NCBI GenBank assembly: GCA_947307015.1
Contig: CAMZHV010000010.1
Location: forward strand, 1 to 64,000
Direction: 5' to 3'
Length of the DNA: 64,000 bases
Origin: an uncultured Prevotellaceae bacterium
GTDB lineage: Bacteria > Bacteroidota > Bacteroidia > Bacteroidales > Bacteroidaceae
Shown: positions 7,950 to 17,100 of the stretch, piece after piece
Layout: each line of letters opens with the position of its first letter
Position numbering within the stretch: position 1 is the stretch's first letter
The notes under the pieces: generated by a model
Told to the model about the DNA's origin: nothing
The model's input: only the letters and a program-made list of their open reading frames with translations
Databases searched by the model: none
Program-made: the position numbers and the translations under genes

Positions 7950-8843
7950 TCATATTAATATTCGCGTTTGTTTGCGGTATTCGGCATAACCTGGTTTGTT
8001 GGCGAGTTGGCGCTGCTCCATGAGAGGGATAGAGATTCCGAGAAAGAGAGCGGTCATGGCGATTGCTCCGCAGATATACCAGTCAAAACCGTTAAATGCA
8101 CTATACATCATCCATATACCCCACCAGAACAGGATCTCACCGAAATAGTTCGGATGACGACCATGTTTCCACAGACCTACGTTGCATACTTTACCGGGAT
8201 TGGCAGCACGGAAATCATGGCTTTGCTTGTCTGCGATGAGTTGGATGGTAGGTGCAACAAGACAGGTCAGAAAAGCCAGGCAAAGAAGAATCGTGGTAAA
8301 CAAATGTCCGTCATTCACAAATAGGGTATTCATATCAAACGGTCTTTCAAACAGTTTCAGCCCGGGTAGCATGGCGGCAAAGACAATGAGCGTAGGCATC
8401 ATGTTCAAGCCAAATAGGTTGATGGTGTGAAAAACCAACGGGTGTTGGCTACGGTACTTGGTGTAACGCCAGTCTTCGTGACCGATACCTTTGAAGGTGA
8501 TCATCCAGTTGCGCGTGAGCCGCCAGCCCCAATAGCACGAAGCGATGAGCAGCAGACCAACCGGTAGAGACCATACGCCGGTATAGAATGCCCACAACAG
8601 AAACGCAACCGGAGGAAAGACGCTCCAATACGGGTCATAGACCGATACGTTCTCATAGAGTAAACCGAATGCCCATACGATAACCGTCGCCAGCACATCT
8701 GCACATAGAAGTGCAATGAGAGGGTCTGTGGTTAGTGGGTTAGAGGTTAAGGCATTAAACAGTAACCAGCCTGCCACAGCTGCGAGCGTGTATATAGCGG
8801 CTATCAGCGCCACGCTACACCATTTTGAATAATCCCGTTTCAT
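7950..8843 (-). CDS. DUF1295-family membrane protein (steroid reductase-like)
   Basis: A 297-residue integral membrane protein with about seven hydrophobic helices. The C-terminal GLWKHGRHPNYFGEILFWWG motif is diagnostic of the DUF1295 / steroid 5-alpha-reductase and isoprenylcysteine methyltransferase-like superfamily. The motif binds the nucleotide cofactor or S-adenosylmethionine in characterised relatives. YDPYWSVFPP near residue 70 is also typical of DUF1295. The reaction is not established for bacterial members; reduction or methylation of a lipid is an inference. The gene lies between the sugar kinase (46 nt upstream) and the lipoprotein gene (29 nt downstream), all on the minus strand. 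Confidence 0.88.
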   Translation of the reverse strand: MKRDYSKWCSVALIAAIYTLAAVAGWLLFNALTSNPLTTDPLIALLCADVLATVIVWAFGLLYENVSVYDPYWSVFPPVAFLLWAFYTGVWSLPVGLLLIASCYWGWRLTRNWMITFKGIGHEDWRYTKYRSQHPLVFHTINLFGLNMMPTLIVFAAMLPGLKLFERPFDMNTLFVNDGHLFTTILLCLAFLTCLVAPTIQLIADKQSHDFRAANPGKVCNVGLWKHGRHPNYFGEILFWWGIWMMYSAFNGFDWYICGAIAMTALFLGISIPLMEQRQLANKPGYAEYRKQTRILI

Positions 8844-8889
8844 AATTGTGTTTGTTTTTAGTTGATGAATTCTATCGCTTTCTTGCCCG

Positions 8890-9849
8890 TCAGGTGCTTT
8901 TGTAGTTCGTATGCAGCAGCTCCGTCACCAGTTCATCGCTGATGTTGTTTCCAATCTGGCGGCAGACATCCTGGCTCCATCGTTGAGCCATCATAATGAA
9001 TTGAGAATGATTTGGCGCGTCCGTTGAATTTTCAATTGTCCATTTCCCATTTTCCATTGCAATTTTGGCAAAGATATAACCTGCGTTGAAGTTGTCGCCG
9101 GCACCGACGGTGCTGACGGTCTCGATGGGCTGCACTGGGTAGCTCTCACAGCCGTCGGGCGTATAGAGGCGTATCGGACGGGCGCCGTCGGTCAGGATGA
9201 GCGTCTGGCAATAGCGGCGCACCCGCTCGTAGATGGCGGTTCCCTCTTGGAGACTAAAAAGGTAGTCGAAATCCTCCGTTGAGCCGCGCACCACATCCGC
9301 CAGCCGCATATTCTCCTCGATATTGGGCATCACGTCGGGAAGGTCAGAGATATGGTTTTTGCGGAAATTGACATCGTAGTAGAGCCAGGCTCCGGCCTCT
9401 CGAGCGGCGCGGAGCAGACCTCCGACCACGGGGCGGATGACGGGATTGATGGCGAAGAACGAGCCAAACAGCACCACGTCGTCCTTGCTGATCACGGGCA
9501 ACGGCCCATCCAACGCGATAGAGGCGTGATCTTTATAGAAAATATACTGCGCGTCGTTATGCTCGTCGAGGAAGGCCAGCGAGATGTGTGACTTCACGTT
9601 AGGGTGGCGGCAGACATATTCCGCCGAGACGCCGTTGTCCTGCAGGTAGCGGCAGATGATGTCGCCCACATGGTCGCCGCCCACATCTGTCACCATAGCG
9701 CACGGCACGCCAGCGCGTCCGAGTGAGACGATGCTGTTGAATGTCGATCCGCCCGGGACGGCCTTTTGCGGCTGATCATCTTTGAAAAGAATATCCAATA
9801 CAGTCTCTCCGATACCTATCACTCGTTGTTTGATCATAATAGTATTCAA
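8890..9849 (-). CDS. PfkB-family sugar kinase (fructokinase-like)
   Basis: A 319-residue cytoplasmic carbohydrate kinase that phosphorylates a sugar with ATP. It begins with IGIGETVLDILFKDD and the sugar-binding PGGSTFNSIVSLGRAG turn. It carries the PfkB C-terminal signature TVGAGDNFNAGYIFAK, whose Asp is the catalytic base. DVNFRKNH and LILTDGA are further family motifs. ATG 9838 (MIKQRVIG) is an alternative start to ATG 9849. About 23 residues (roughly 264-287, MENGKWTIENSTDAPNHSQF) do not look like kinase sequence. They are encoded by a dispersed ATGGACAAT-type repeat read in frame, within a surface-exposed region after the active site motif. Fructose is the likely substrate but is not proven. 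Confidence 0.9.
   Translation of the reverse strand: MNTIMIKQRVIGIGETVLDILFKDDQPQKAVPGGSTFNSIVSLGRAGVPCAMVTDVGGDHVGDIICRYLQDNGVSAEYVCRHPNVKSHISLAFLDEHNDAQYIFYKDHASIALDGPLPVISKDDVVLFGSFFAINPVIRPVVGGLLRAAREAGAWLYYDVNFRKNHISDLPDVMPNIEENMRLADVVRGSTEDFDYLFSLQEGTAIYERVRRYCQTLILTDGARPIRLYTPDGCESYPVQPIETVSTVGAGDNFNAGYIFAKIAMENGKWTIENSTDAPNHSQFIMMAQRWSQDVCRQIGNNISDELVTELLHTNYKST
9000..9066 (-). repeat. ATGGACAAT-type dispersed repeat inside the sugar kinase gene
   Basis: On the minus strand this stretch reads AATGGAAAATGGGAAATGG followed by ACAATTGAAAATTC, closely resembling the tandem ATGGACAATGGAAAATGG words at 57661-57811. It is translated in frame as part of the kinase. Confidence 0.7.
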
Positions 9850-9862
9850 TTATCAGTTTATT

Positions 9863-9922
9863 CTAAAGACTCAGTAGCTGGATGGCATCATGCGTAATCT
9901 CTTCATGCTCGAAAGCCAGGAT
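9863..9922 (-). pseudogene. Possible C-terminal remnant of a lost gene
   Basis: Between the Fic gene and the kinase gene, a stop-bounded minus-strand frame encodes ILAFEHEEITHDAIQLLSL and a stop. It looks like the last helix of a protein and has no start codon. It may be all that is left of a gene lost here, but at 19 codons chance is possible. Confidence 0.25.
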
Positions 9923-9972
9923 CTAACTCCATGATGGACATTAGACTGTGTTCGTTGAAGTGTGACATAAGC

Positions 9973-11208
9973 TTATTGTTTTGTGAGTTCTTGATACAGC
10001 ATTTGCCCTTTAACCGTCAGCAGATACCTCTGGCGGGGATGATTGGGACGATCGGGATACTTCATACGCACAAAATGCTCTTTCAATGCAGGTTCAAGGT
10101 GATAATCGATGAAAGTCTGTCTATGTTTAAGACCTATTGACTCCATCATTTGCTTGATACTCATTTCTCCGTATTCAATAACCCGTACAAGTTCAATGAT
10201 ATTGTCATTATTAGTATATAGCTTACTATTTGAATTTAATGTATTTATAGAAGTACTTACACGGGTACTTGTGCGGGTACTTGTGCGGGTGCTTGTCATG
10301 CACTTGTCTTGTACTTGTCCTACAACTGTCGTGTCTGCCAAATTAGGTTGTACCTTCCATTCTTCGGGCGGATTGATTATCATGTATCTGTTTCTAAGCT
10401 CATTCGTCTCGCCTAACAACAGATTACGGAAGAATCGTATCAGGAATAACGGTTCTGCATTGATGCCTTTTCGCACATTGCGATAGTTTGCACGCACCAA
10501 CGCATTACGGAAATACCAGGAATAGTGCTCAAACAAATCATTATTAACGCTAAATCCCAACGAGCAAAGATACTTAATGGTAAAGATAGCAGTGGTTCGA
10601 GTGTTGCCTTCACCAAAAGGATGAATCTGCCACAATCCTGCCACAAACTTTGCCAGATGCTCTATCATCTGATCTTTGTTTAAAGTGGTATAGTCGAACT
10701 GTCGCTCTTGTTCCAGATCGTATTCTATGGTCATTCGAAGGTCTTGCCAGCGACCATAAAGCACAGAATCGTTTCGCAGTACCCATTCCTTCTTCGAGAT
10801 GTCGTAGTCGCGGAAACGGCCTGCATGTTTAAAAACACCTTCGAAGATAGCACGATGAATAGCTGCCAACCCAGCTACACTATAGGTAAAGGCATCCGTT
10901 TGCAAAAGTTTCGCGATATTGCCCGATACAAGGTCCGCCTCTTCTTTATCCTCGTCACCTTCATCATGCGTCGTCTTCTTTATATAATACTGTTTTACCA
11001 GTTCGCGTGCTTCGTCGATGGTGATTTCGCCCTCAATATTCCTGCGGGCGGTTTGTTGCAGGTATTCTGAGGTTTTTAACCCATCCACAGCCTGCAAGCC
11101 AATAGCCACACGCCAAGCTTCTGCTCTCTCTTTCTTCTCTGGTTCCCCTTGACGGATATACTCATCAAAGTTAAGATACTGTTGTTTTATATTCTCGTCT
11201 TCTGCCAT
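9973..11208 (-). CDS. Fic-family protein with built-in antitoxin-like segment
   Basis: A 411-residue Fic protein, expected to transfer AMP (or another nucleotide) from ATP to target proteins. The Fic loop HPFGEGNTRT is at residues 196-205 and keeps the catalytic histidine and the phosphate-binding GN. The N-terminal part (AIGLQAVDGLKTSEYLQQ ... NIEGEITIDEAREL, about 35-70) resembles the VbhA-type antitoxin module that inhibits Fic enzymes, here fused to the toxin chain. A low-complexity Thr/Ser/Arg linker (about 303-322) leads to a C-terminal winged-helix-like domain (IELVRVIEYGEMSIKQMMESIG) that could bind DNA. The DinD-RhuM gene lies 24 nt upstream on the same strand, suggesting one operon. 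Confidence 0.9.
   Translation of the reverse strand: MAEDENIKQQYLNFDEYIRQGEPEKKERAEAWRVAIGLQAVDGLKTSEYLQQTARRNIEGEITIDEARELVKQYYIKKTTHDEGDEDKEEADLVSGNIAKLLQTDAFTYSVAGLAAIHRAIFEGVFKHAGRFRDYDISKKEWVLRNDSVLYGRWQDLRMTIEYDLEQERQFDYTTLNKDQMIEHLAKFVAGLWQIHPFGEGNTRTTAIFTIKYLCSLGFSVNNDLFEHYSWYFRNALVRANYRNVRKGINAEPLFLIRFFRNLLLGETNELRNRYMIINPPEEWKVQPNLADTTVVGQVQDKCMTSTRTSTRTSTRVSTSINTLNSNSKLYTNNDNIIELVRVIEYGEMSIKQMMESIGLKHRQTFIDYHLEPALKEHFVRMKYPDRPNHPRQRYLLTVKGQMLYQELTKQ
10253..10320. repeat. 12-nt tandem repeat in the Fic linker
   Basis: GGGTACTTGTGC is repeated twice perfectly and then in degenerate form. Each unit adds four residues of the TSTR type. Copy-number change would lengthen or shorten the linker without shifting the frame. 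Confidence 0.75.
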
Positions 11209-11232
11209 ATCCTTTATTGTTTTAAGTTTCCC

Positions 11233-12624
11233 TTAATTCTTCTCCAGTCCCTCTATAAATTTGTCAAAGTCAGATAGGAAAGTCTTGTCTTGTAGCCTCC
11301 AGAACTTTTCATATTCTCCCAAAGCTTTGGCTTCAGCTTCTTCGTGGCTAATGGAACCCACATCAGGCAGAATGTCAGCATCCGACACTTTCAGATATTG
11401 TTCCAATACCTGTTCCCATTCTGCCATTGTCGTAATCAAATGTCGCCTTGCCCTGCTCTCTGCCAAATTCAGGAAAGCTGTCGTCAACAGATTCAGTTCT
11501 TCCACCTCTTTCTCTGACAAGTAATTCTTCGCAATGGTCACATCGCTCTTAATGACACGTCCGTCTGGGGCATTCTTCCAGGTTGTCAACCCCATGTGCG
11601 GTTTTTCCGCATTAGCGCGATTGCAAACAATCTCTGCTGCCGTCTGATGACTTACGGCATAGTGCATCATATTTTGCACGGTCTTGTAGAAGGTCTTCGT
11701 CACCTCGCTCTTGGGGTCGTAGTCGCTGCTGCACTCGGCATAGATGTCCGTAATCTTCTGATAGTAGCGACGTTCAGAGGTGCGAATTTCGCGGATGCGA
11801 TCCAGTAGGTCCTCAAAGTAGTCGGTTCCAAAAGGATTCTTTCCTTTCAACCGCTCATCATCCAGCACATAACCCTTTTGTATGTATTCCTTCAACACCT
11901 CGCGAGCCCAGATGCGGAATTGAGTAGCCTCGTAGCTGTTTACACGATAGCCAACGGCAATGATAGCATCCAGATTATACAGCAGAACACCCTGTTCATC
12001 CCATTTGTCCGACGGAATTCGAATTTTTCGAATAGCTGTGGACAATTGCACTTCTCCGCTTTCATCTAACTGTGCCAAATGATAATTAATAGTTGAAAGC
12101 GCAACATTAAACAGCTCTGACATTCGTTTCTGCGAAAGCCAGAATGTGTCATTACTAAAGAGAACGTTCACGTTCACCTTACCAGTACTCGAACGGTAAA
12201 TAAGAACATTTCCTTCAACGCTCGTCGCCAACTCTGAAGAACCCATCTTGCTCATGAAATAGTCCTTGGCGACTTTCACAATCGGCTTCTTTGGGTCTGC
12301 GCTCAAGGCAACTGCAATACAAGCAGTACGAGACAGCAAGACGGACTTAACCTCGCGGTAGCCACCATTGTTCAACTGGGCCATCTCCTCTATCTCCACC
12401 ATGTGTTCCTTCAGGTCAAGACCCTTCTCTTGTTGCAGGAACACAGCCACCTTATTCATCAGCCGCTCGAAGTTCCAGTATTTCATGTAGCCCATCAGAC
12501 GAGCTAACTTGCGTGAGTTCCACCACTCATGTCCCTCAGTATCCACCTCCTTGATACTCTCAAAGGGTGACTGCATCTCTTCTGGATTAATCAATTCGTT
12601 ATTTATATTCTTATCATCATTCAT
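11233..12624 (-). CDS. DinD-like N-terminal domain fused to RhuM-family domain
   Basis: A 463-residue protein made of two recognisable parts. Residues ~20-130 (FESIKEVDTEGHEWWNSRKL, ARLMGYMKYWNFERLM) match the N-terminal region of DNA-damage-inducible protein D and related BRO-N-like domains. From about residue 140, IYRSSTGKVNVNVLFSNDTF, LSQKRMSELFNV and YRVNSYEATQFRIWA are typical of the RhuM ('virulence protein') family, which is widespread on islands and often lies near defence or toxin genes. No enzymatic motif is visible in either part. The downstream Fic gene starts 24 nt later. The role may be regulation of, or partnership with, the Fic protein. This is inference. Confidence 0.85.
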   Translation of the reverse strand: MNDDKNINNELINPEEMQSPFESIKEVDTEGHEWWNSRKLARLMGYMKYWNFERLMNKVAVFLQQEKGLDLKEHMVEIEEMAQLNNGGYREVKSVLLSRTACIAVALSADPKKPIVKVAKDYFMSKMGSSELATSVEGNVLIYRSSTGKVNVNVLFSNDTFWLSQKRMSELFNVALSTINYHLAQLDESGEVQLSTAIRKIRIPSDKWDEQGVLLYNLDAIIAVGYRVNSYEATQFRIWAREVLKEYIQKGYVLDDERLKGKNPFGTDYFEDLLDRIREIRTSERRYYQKITDIYAECSSDYDPKSEVTKTFYKTVQNMMHYAVSHQTAAEIVCNRANAEKPHMGLTTWKNAPDGRVIKSDVTIAKNYLSEKEVEELNLLTTAFLNLAESRARRHLITTMAEWEQVLEQYLKVSDADILPDVGSISHEEAEAKALGEYEKFWRLQDKTFLSDFDKFIEGLEKN

Positions 12625-13012
12625 ATCACTTGTTTTTAGCCAGTTGCATACTCATTAATCAAAGAGGTTTTGTAAGTCTTCTGGGTTTCAATCTTTACTA
12701 CGACTTTTTCTACGACACCTTGACTTCCTATATGAACTCTCATGCAACTATCCTACTTAGATCTTGTATTAAATCATTTCATGTTTCATTCTATCAGATT
12801 CCAATATGCTATTTGGGGAGCAGAATGTTTTCCAAAAAGGCCTTTTTGATAAGGATTTGGCTCAGTTTTGACTCATTTTGCGGTCAAAATTAAATAAATA
12901 TCTTCAATAATATAGGTTCGGGCACGTGAAAAACACTAAAAAGGGGTAAAAAAGTTCATTTTTGCCATAGAGTATAAGGCTGAGCGCATTAAAAACAGCT
13001 TCCTAACGCCAC
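12625..13012. other. Gene-free spacer upstream of the RhuM-Fic operon
   Basis: No supported gene is seen. The stretch is AT-rich compared with its neighbours and contains a 16-bp perfect palindrome, CAAAAAGGCCTTTTTG, at about 12834-12849. It must hold the promoter of the minus-strand RhuM-Fic operon, but no clean TAnnTTTG box is visible for it. The AT bias and accessory gene content suggest acquired DNA. Confidence 0.5.
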
Positions 13013-13043
13013 AAAAAACGCCTCTCCGAGGGGACGGAGAGGC
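13013..13043 (-). terminator. Rho-independent terminator after kduI
   Basis: GCCTCTCCG (13020-13028) pairs perfectly with CGGAGAGGC (13035-13043) around a 6-nt loop. On the minus strand it is followed by six T within two bases (13013-13018). It lies 28 nt after the kduI stop. Confidence 0.88.
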
Positions 13044-13070
13044 GGTGGGCGTGTGGAGTGGGGGAGGGGG

Positions 13071-14093
13071 TTAGCGGATGTCGATGACGGGGATGTTGTC
13101 CTTGTCGTTGTAGTAGAGGTTCTCGCCAGCCATACCCCAGATGAAGGTGTAGTAGTAGGTGCCTGCGGCAGCATGGATAGACCACTCAGGACTCATGATG
13201 GCTTGTTCGTTGTGGAGCCATACGACGCGGCTCTCATCGGGCTGCCCCATGATGTGGGCAATGGTTTGATCCTGAGGAAGGTTGAAGTAGTAGTAGGCTT
13301 CGATGCGACGACCGTGGGTGTGAGGAGGCATGGTGTTCCATGCGGCGCCGGGGTTGAGCTGTGTCAGTCCGAGTTGCAGCTGGCAGGGGCCTTCCTCGAG
13401 CACGTCGTTGACGATGAGCTTGTAGACGGTGCGGTTGTTGCATTCCTCCAACGAGCCGACGGGTCCCCAGACGGCAGCCTTCAACGAGCCCTTGCGACCA
13501 TCGAGCGTAATCCATTGCGTCTTGTAGTGCTGGTGGGCGGTGGCGCTGTTGAGGTAGAACTTAGCGGGCTTGGCAGCGTCCTTGGAACGGAACAGGACTT
13601 CCTTGTTCACATCTTTGTCTTTGGCGATGTGGCCGCGACCGATGTAGAGGGCTTCTTTGGGTGAGAGGGCGTACTCCTTGCCGTCGACGATGACTACGCC
13701 ATCGCCTTCGCCGCAGTTGACCACGCCGAGTTCTCGATTGTAAAGGAAATATTTCTCCTTGATGCCGGGGTCAACATCCAGACCAAGTTCCAAAAAGTTC
13801 TTTAACTTCAGGGTCTTGTTGACGGGCATGGCGCCGCCGAAGATAAAGCGGTCGTAATGCGAATAGGTCAGATTGATCTCATCCGCCACCATGACTTTCT
13901 CCATGACGAAACGCTCACGAAGAGTCGGGGTGTCATAATGCTTGACATCTTCAGGATGACAGGCTGTCTGGAAGTAGACGTTCTGGGTGGTCTCGCCTCC
14001 CGCAACAGCTGAGGAGGAAGAGGAAGACTCTCCCCCCGCCCTCCCTGTTAGGGAGGGAGCGATTAGTACTGCTAATAATAGGATTTTCTTCAT
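13071..14093 (-). CDS. kduI: KduI, 5-dehydro-4-deoxy-D-glucuronate isomerase, with altered N-terminus
   Basis: A 340-residue isomerase that interconverts 4-deoxy-5-keto-uronate and 2,5-diketo-3-deoxygluconate during breakdown of pectin or glycosaminoglycan uronates. Family motifs are [43 protein letters not shown] (zinc-ligand His, His and Glu) and [18 protein letters not shown]. KduI normally begins near '[10 protein letters not shown]', so about 38 residues are extra. They read as [23 protein letters not shown] and a Ser/Ala stretch. Residues 9-23 are encoded by a palindromic repeat unit. Together with the [11 protein letters not shown] start, this looks like a signal peptide, so export is possible. 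It may instead start downstream at a conventional site. No kduD is next to it. Confidence 0.92.
   Translation of the reverse strand: MKKILLLAVLIAPSLTGRAGGESSSSSSAVAGGETTQNVYFQTACHPEDVKHYDTPTLRERFVMEKVMVADEINLTYSHYDRFIFGGAMPVNKTLKLKNFLELGLDVDPGIKEKYFLYNRELGVVNCGEGDGVVIVDGKEYALSPKEALYIGRGHIAKDKDVNKEVLFRSKDAAKPAKFYLNSATAHQHYKTQWITLDGRKGSLKAAVWGPVGSLEECNNRTVYKLIVNDVLEEGPCQLQLGLTQLNPGAAWNTMPPHTHGRRIEAYYYFNLPQDQTIAHIMGQPDESRVVWLHNEQAIMSPEWSIHAAAGTYYYTFIWGMAGENLYYNDKDNIPVIDIR
14026..14069 (-). repeat. Palindromic GGGAGGG unit inside kduI
   Basis: A single unit with the core CTCCCTCCCTAACAGGGAGG followed by GCGGGGGGAGAGTC on the minus strand. It is read in frame as [12 protein letters not shown] near the kduI N-terminus. 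Other members are at 26505, 28457, 36895, 37507, 40751, 55207, 59832 and 60470. Confidence 0.85.
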
Positions 14094-14134
14094 AACAAAT
14101 TAATTTTAGGATTATGTAGAGTGATTTTGATTAG

Positions 14135-17100
14135 TTACTTGAGATGATAATATTTTTCACCTTTCACGACAACCTTGCGACCATTAGCGATATACACGCC
14201 GTTAAGGGTGGGCTTCTTGGCGAGTTTGATGCCGCTGAGGGTGTACCATTCGACATTGTCGTCACCCACGTGGATGCTGTCGATGCCCGTGGCGTCCAAG
14301 TTGAACTCGTAGGGCGCATCCAGGGTGCCGTAGAAGGCATCGCTGACGAATGACACGCTGCCGACATAGTATTCCTCTGTGCCGTCGAACACGCGCAGCT
14401 CCACGGGATTGTTGATGTCTGCGTTGGAGTCGCCGAGGATGGTGAGGAAGTAGTAGCCATTGCGGCTGGTGACAGCGCCACGGCATTCGCCACCGACGAA
14501 GGCTGCCACCTCGGCATCCTCGACACGCTGGCCGTCATCGATGACTACGGCGATGATGTTCATGTTGTCGGGATAGAGGTGCTCGTCGACGGGCTGGTAG
14601 TGCGTCAGCGCCGGTGCTTGCTGCGGAGCCATGAGCGCGCTGCGCGATGAAGTGTGCTTGTTCGGATAGTGGAAGGTCTTGGCTGTCTGTGCTTTGGAGA
14701 GGTAGATATAACCCTCGCCCGGCACAATGTTCTGTAGCGTGCCCTCCCAGACGCCCTGACCGTTGTAGGTAGCCATAGCTGTGCGCGTCTTCACCATGTC
14801 GTCCTTCGTGGGTTCCAGCTCGGCAAAAGCTTCGGCTACTGACATCACCGTGTTGGACAGCGAGCCAATCCAGTTGTAGTTGGGATAGATGGTCTGCGTG
14901 GTGGCAGTCACGTCGATGGTGGTGCCAAAGACCTCGAAGGGCGTGGACGACGACACTTGGATCTTGTACATCTGTCCTGGCACGAGATCCTCCAGCTCGC
15001 CCAAGAAGCCCGTGCAGTCGGTGTTGGCCACAGCGAAGGCCGTCTTGCTCTTGATGTTCTTGAACTTACGGATGGCTGCCGACGTCTTGGGCAGCACGTC
15101 GTTGATGGCAGTGCTGGCAGGTTGAAGGTAGAACGATGTCCACGTCCATCCGCGTGCCAGGTCGAGGTTCTGCATGAGGTCGTTGGTGGAGCGGAACACC
15201 ACGGGATTGTTGTACGAGCCTATGGTGGCATCAGGAGCGTAGGTGACGGTTCGCGAGGGTGAGCTGTTCGGCACAGTCACCATGACCACGGGATAGACGG
15301 TGCCCGTGGATGCGTCGTAGAGACGGAAGGTGAGGTCGCGTTCGCCCGTCGATAGCTCCGTAGCCGCAGCGCCGTAGATGATCATATCAACGAAGTAGGC
15401 ATCGCGCGTGCTGACATACTTGGGCTGCGCCACGCCACGGCAGAGACCCATGTCGTCGAAGGCGGCTATCTTGCTCTCCGTGAACTCGCTGATCTTGTCA
15501 CCCACGTAGATCTGGCCCGTCAGCGTCATATTGCTCTCGTAGAGGTCGGGATCGACAGCCCATTCCGGCTCGTCGCCCTCGACGACGATGGTGAGCTTGG
15601 CCACGCGCTGCATACCATAGCGGTCGGTGACATAGAGATATTCGGTGTAGCGTCCCACAGGCACAGTCGGCTTGATGGTGAGTGTAATCTCTTTCGCCTC
15701 GTTCAGCGTGCCGATGGGTTCGCTGACCTCCATCCACGAGGGCTGCCCCGTGATCTCGTAGCTCTGCGGCTGGCCAGTGGTGTTGTGGAGTTCCACGATC
15801 ACATCCATGCTTTCGCTCCAATGCTTGTTGATGGGCACGCTGTGCCAGGAATCCCACTTGACGCACGCGAAGTCGGTATGGAACATCCATTCTACGGGCT
15901 CGGAGTTGTTGCCGTGCTCGTCCTTGATGTTGTGTACGCTGACGGTGAAGTCGTTGCCGTCCATGAGGGGCAGCACGTCATCGGGGAATGAGAAATAAGC
16001 CTCGTTCTTGGATGCCGTGAAGTTGAATTGCCTGTCTTCGAGCCTCATGTACTGCGAACCCGGCAGCAGGGCAGGAGCCGTAGTAGCCTGCGACGGTGTG
16101 CCTTCGAGGGCCAGCTGCGAGTCTTTCTGACCCATGTTGGCCGTGGAAAACTCGCTGACGACGGTGCCTGTCTCTGTACGTCCTATGCTCTCCATGGGGA
16201 AGTATCCTACGAGACCCGCATAGGTGTTGTCGAGGCGCTCGTAGCGGCGGTTGTCAATGACATCACTCGTGAGGGCTGCGCTCCAGATGCGCACCTCATC
16301 CACGTCGCCAAGGAGTTTGACATCACTGTCGCTGCTGCCGCCGCCGACATACAGACGACTGCCGGAGGGAACCGGTATGCTGCTCTCGGGCAGTGTCTTA
16401 ACGGCCTTGCCGTCGATGTAGAAGATGGCGCTGGTGCCACGACGCACGTTCAGCGTGAAGTGGTGCCAGACATTGTCGATGTAGTTGGCATCGCTCAGGA
16501 CGATGCGGTCGCCAGTTTCGTTGAGCGTGCCGTTGTTAGAGGAAGTGTGGTTGGTGATATCCATGGTCATCTTGCTGTCAAGGAAGCGGATAGTCATCAC
16601 GCCAGGCAACTGCATTAGCGTGGCAGATGCGTTGTTCTCTGTCCTTTCGGCGCGGAACCACATCTCCAGCGCGAAGTTGTCCGTCTTCAGGGGGTTGAAG
16701 GTGGAGATGTCCACCTTGAGCGGCTGTGTGCCGTCGAGATGTGCTGCCAGATTGCTGTTGTTGATGTACCAGCTCTCGTCTGCCATCACGATGTCACGCG
16801 AACGGGCCTTGTCGGTCAGCGTAGTGCCGTGGCCCTCGTTCATGCGCCAATAGCCGATGAGCCCCGGGGTGTAGGAGGCTTTCAGCTGACTGCGGGTTTG
16901 ATAGAGTTCATCGATGGATTTCTTCACGTTCCACAGCGTCAGATCGTGCATCATGCCCACGAAACCATTGCCACCGATGGTGAGCTTGCCGATGGCCTCG
17001 AAAGCGTTGGCCGGCACATCACGACCCACTTCTTCGGGACTCGCCATATCGGAATTGACAAAGAGCATGGAGATGCGGTTGTCGGGGTTGTCCTCGTCCT

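Noticed and set aside
12630..12893. 87-codon plus-strand frame upstream of the RhuM gene
   Set aside because: AT-rich and phenylalanine/serine-rich by composition, no ribosome-binding site, and it lies in the presumed promoter region of the minus-strand operon.
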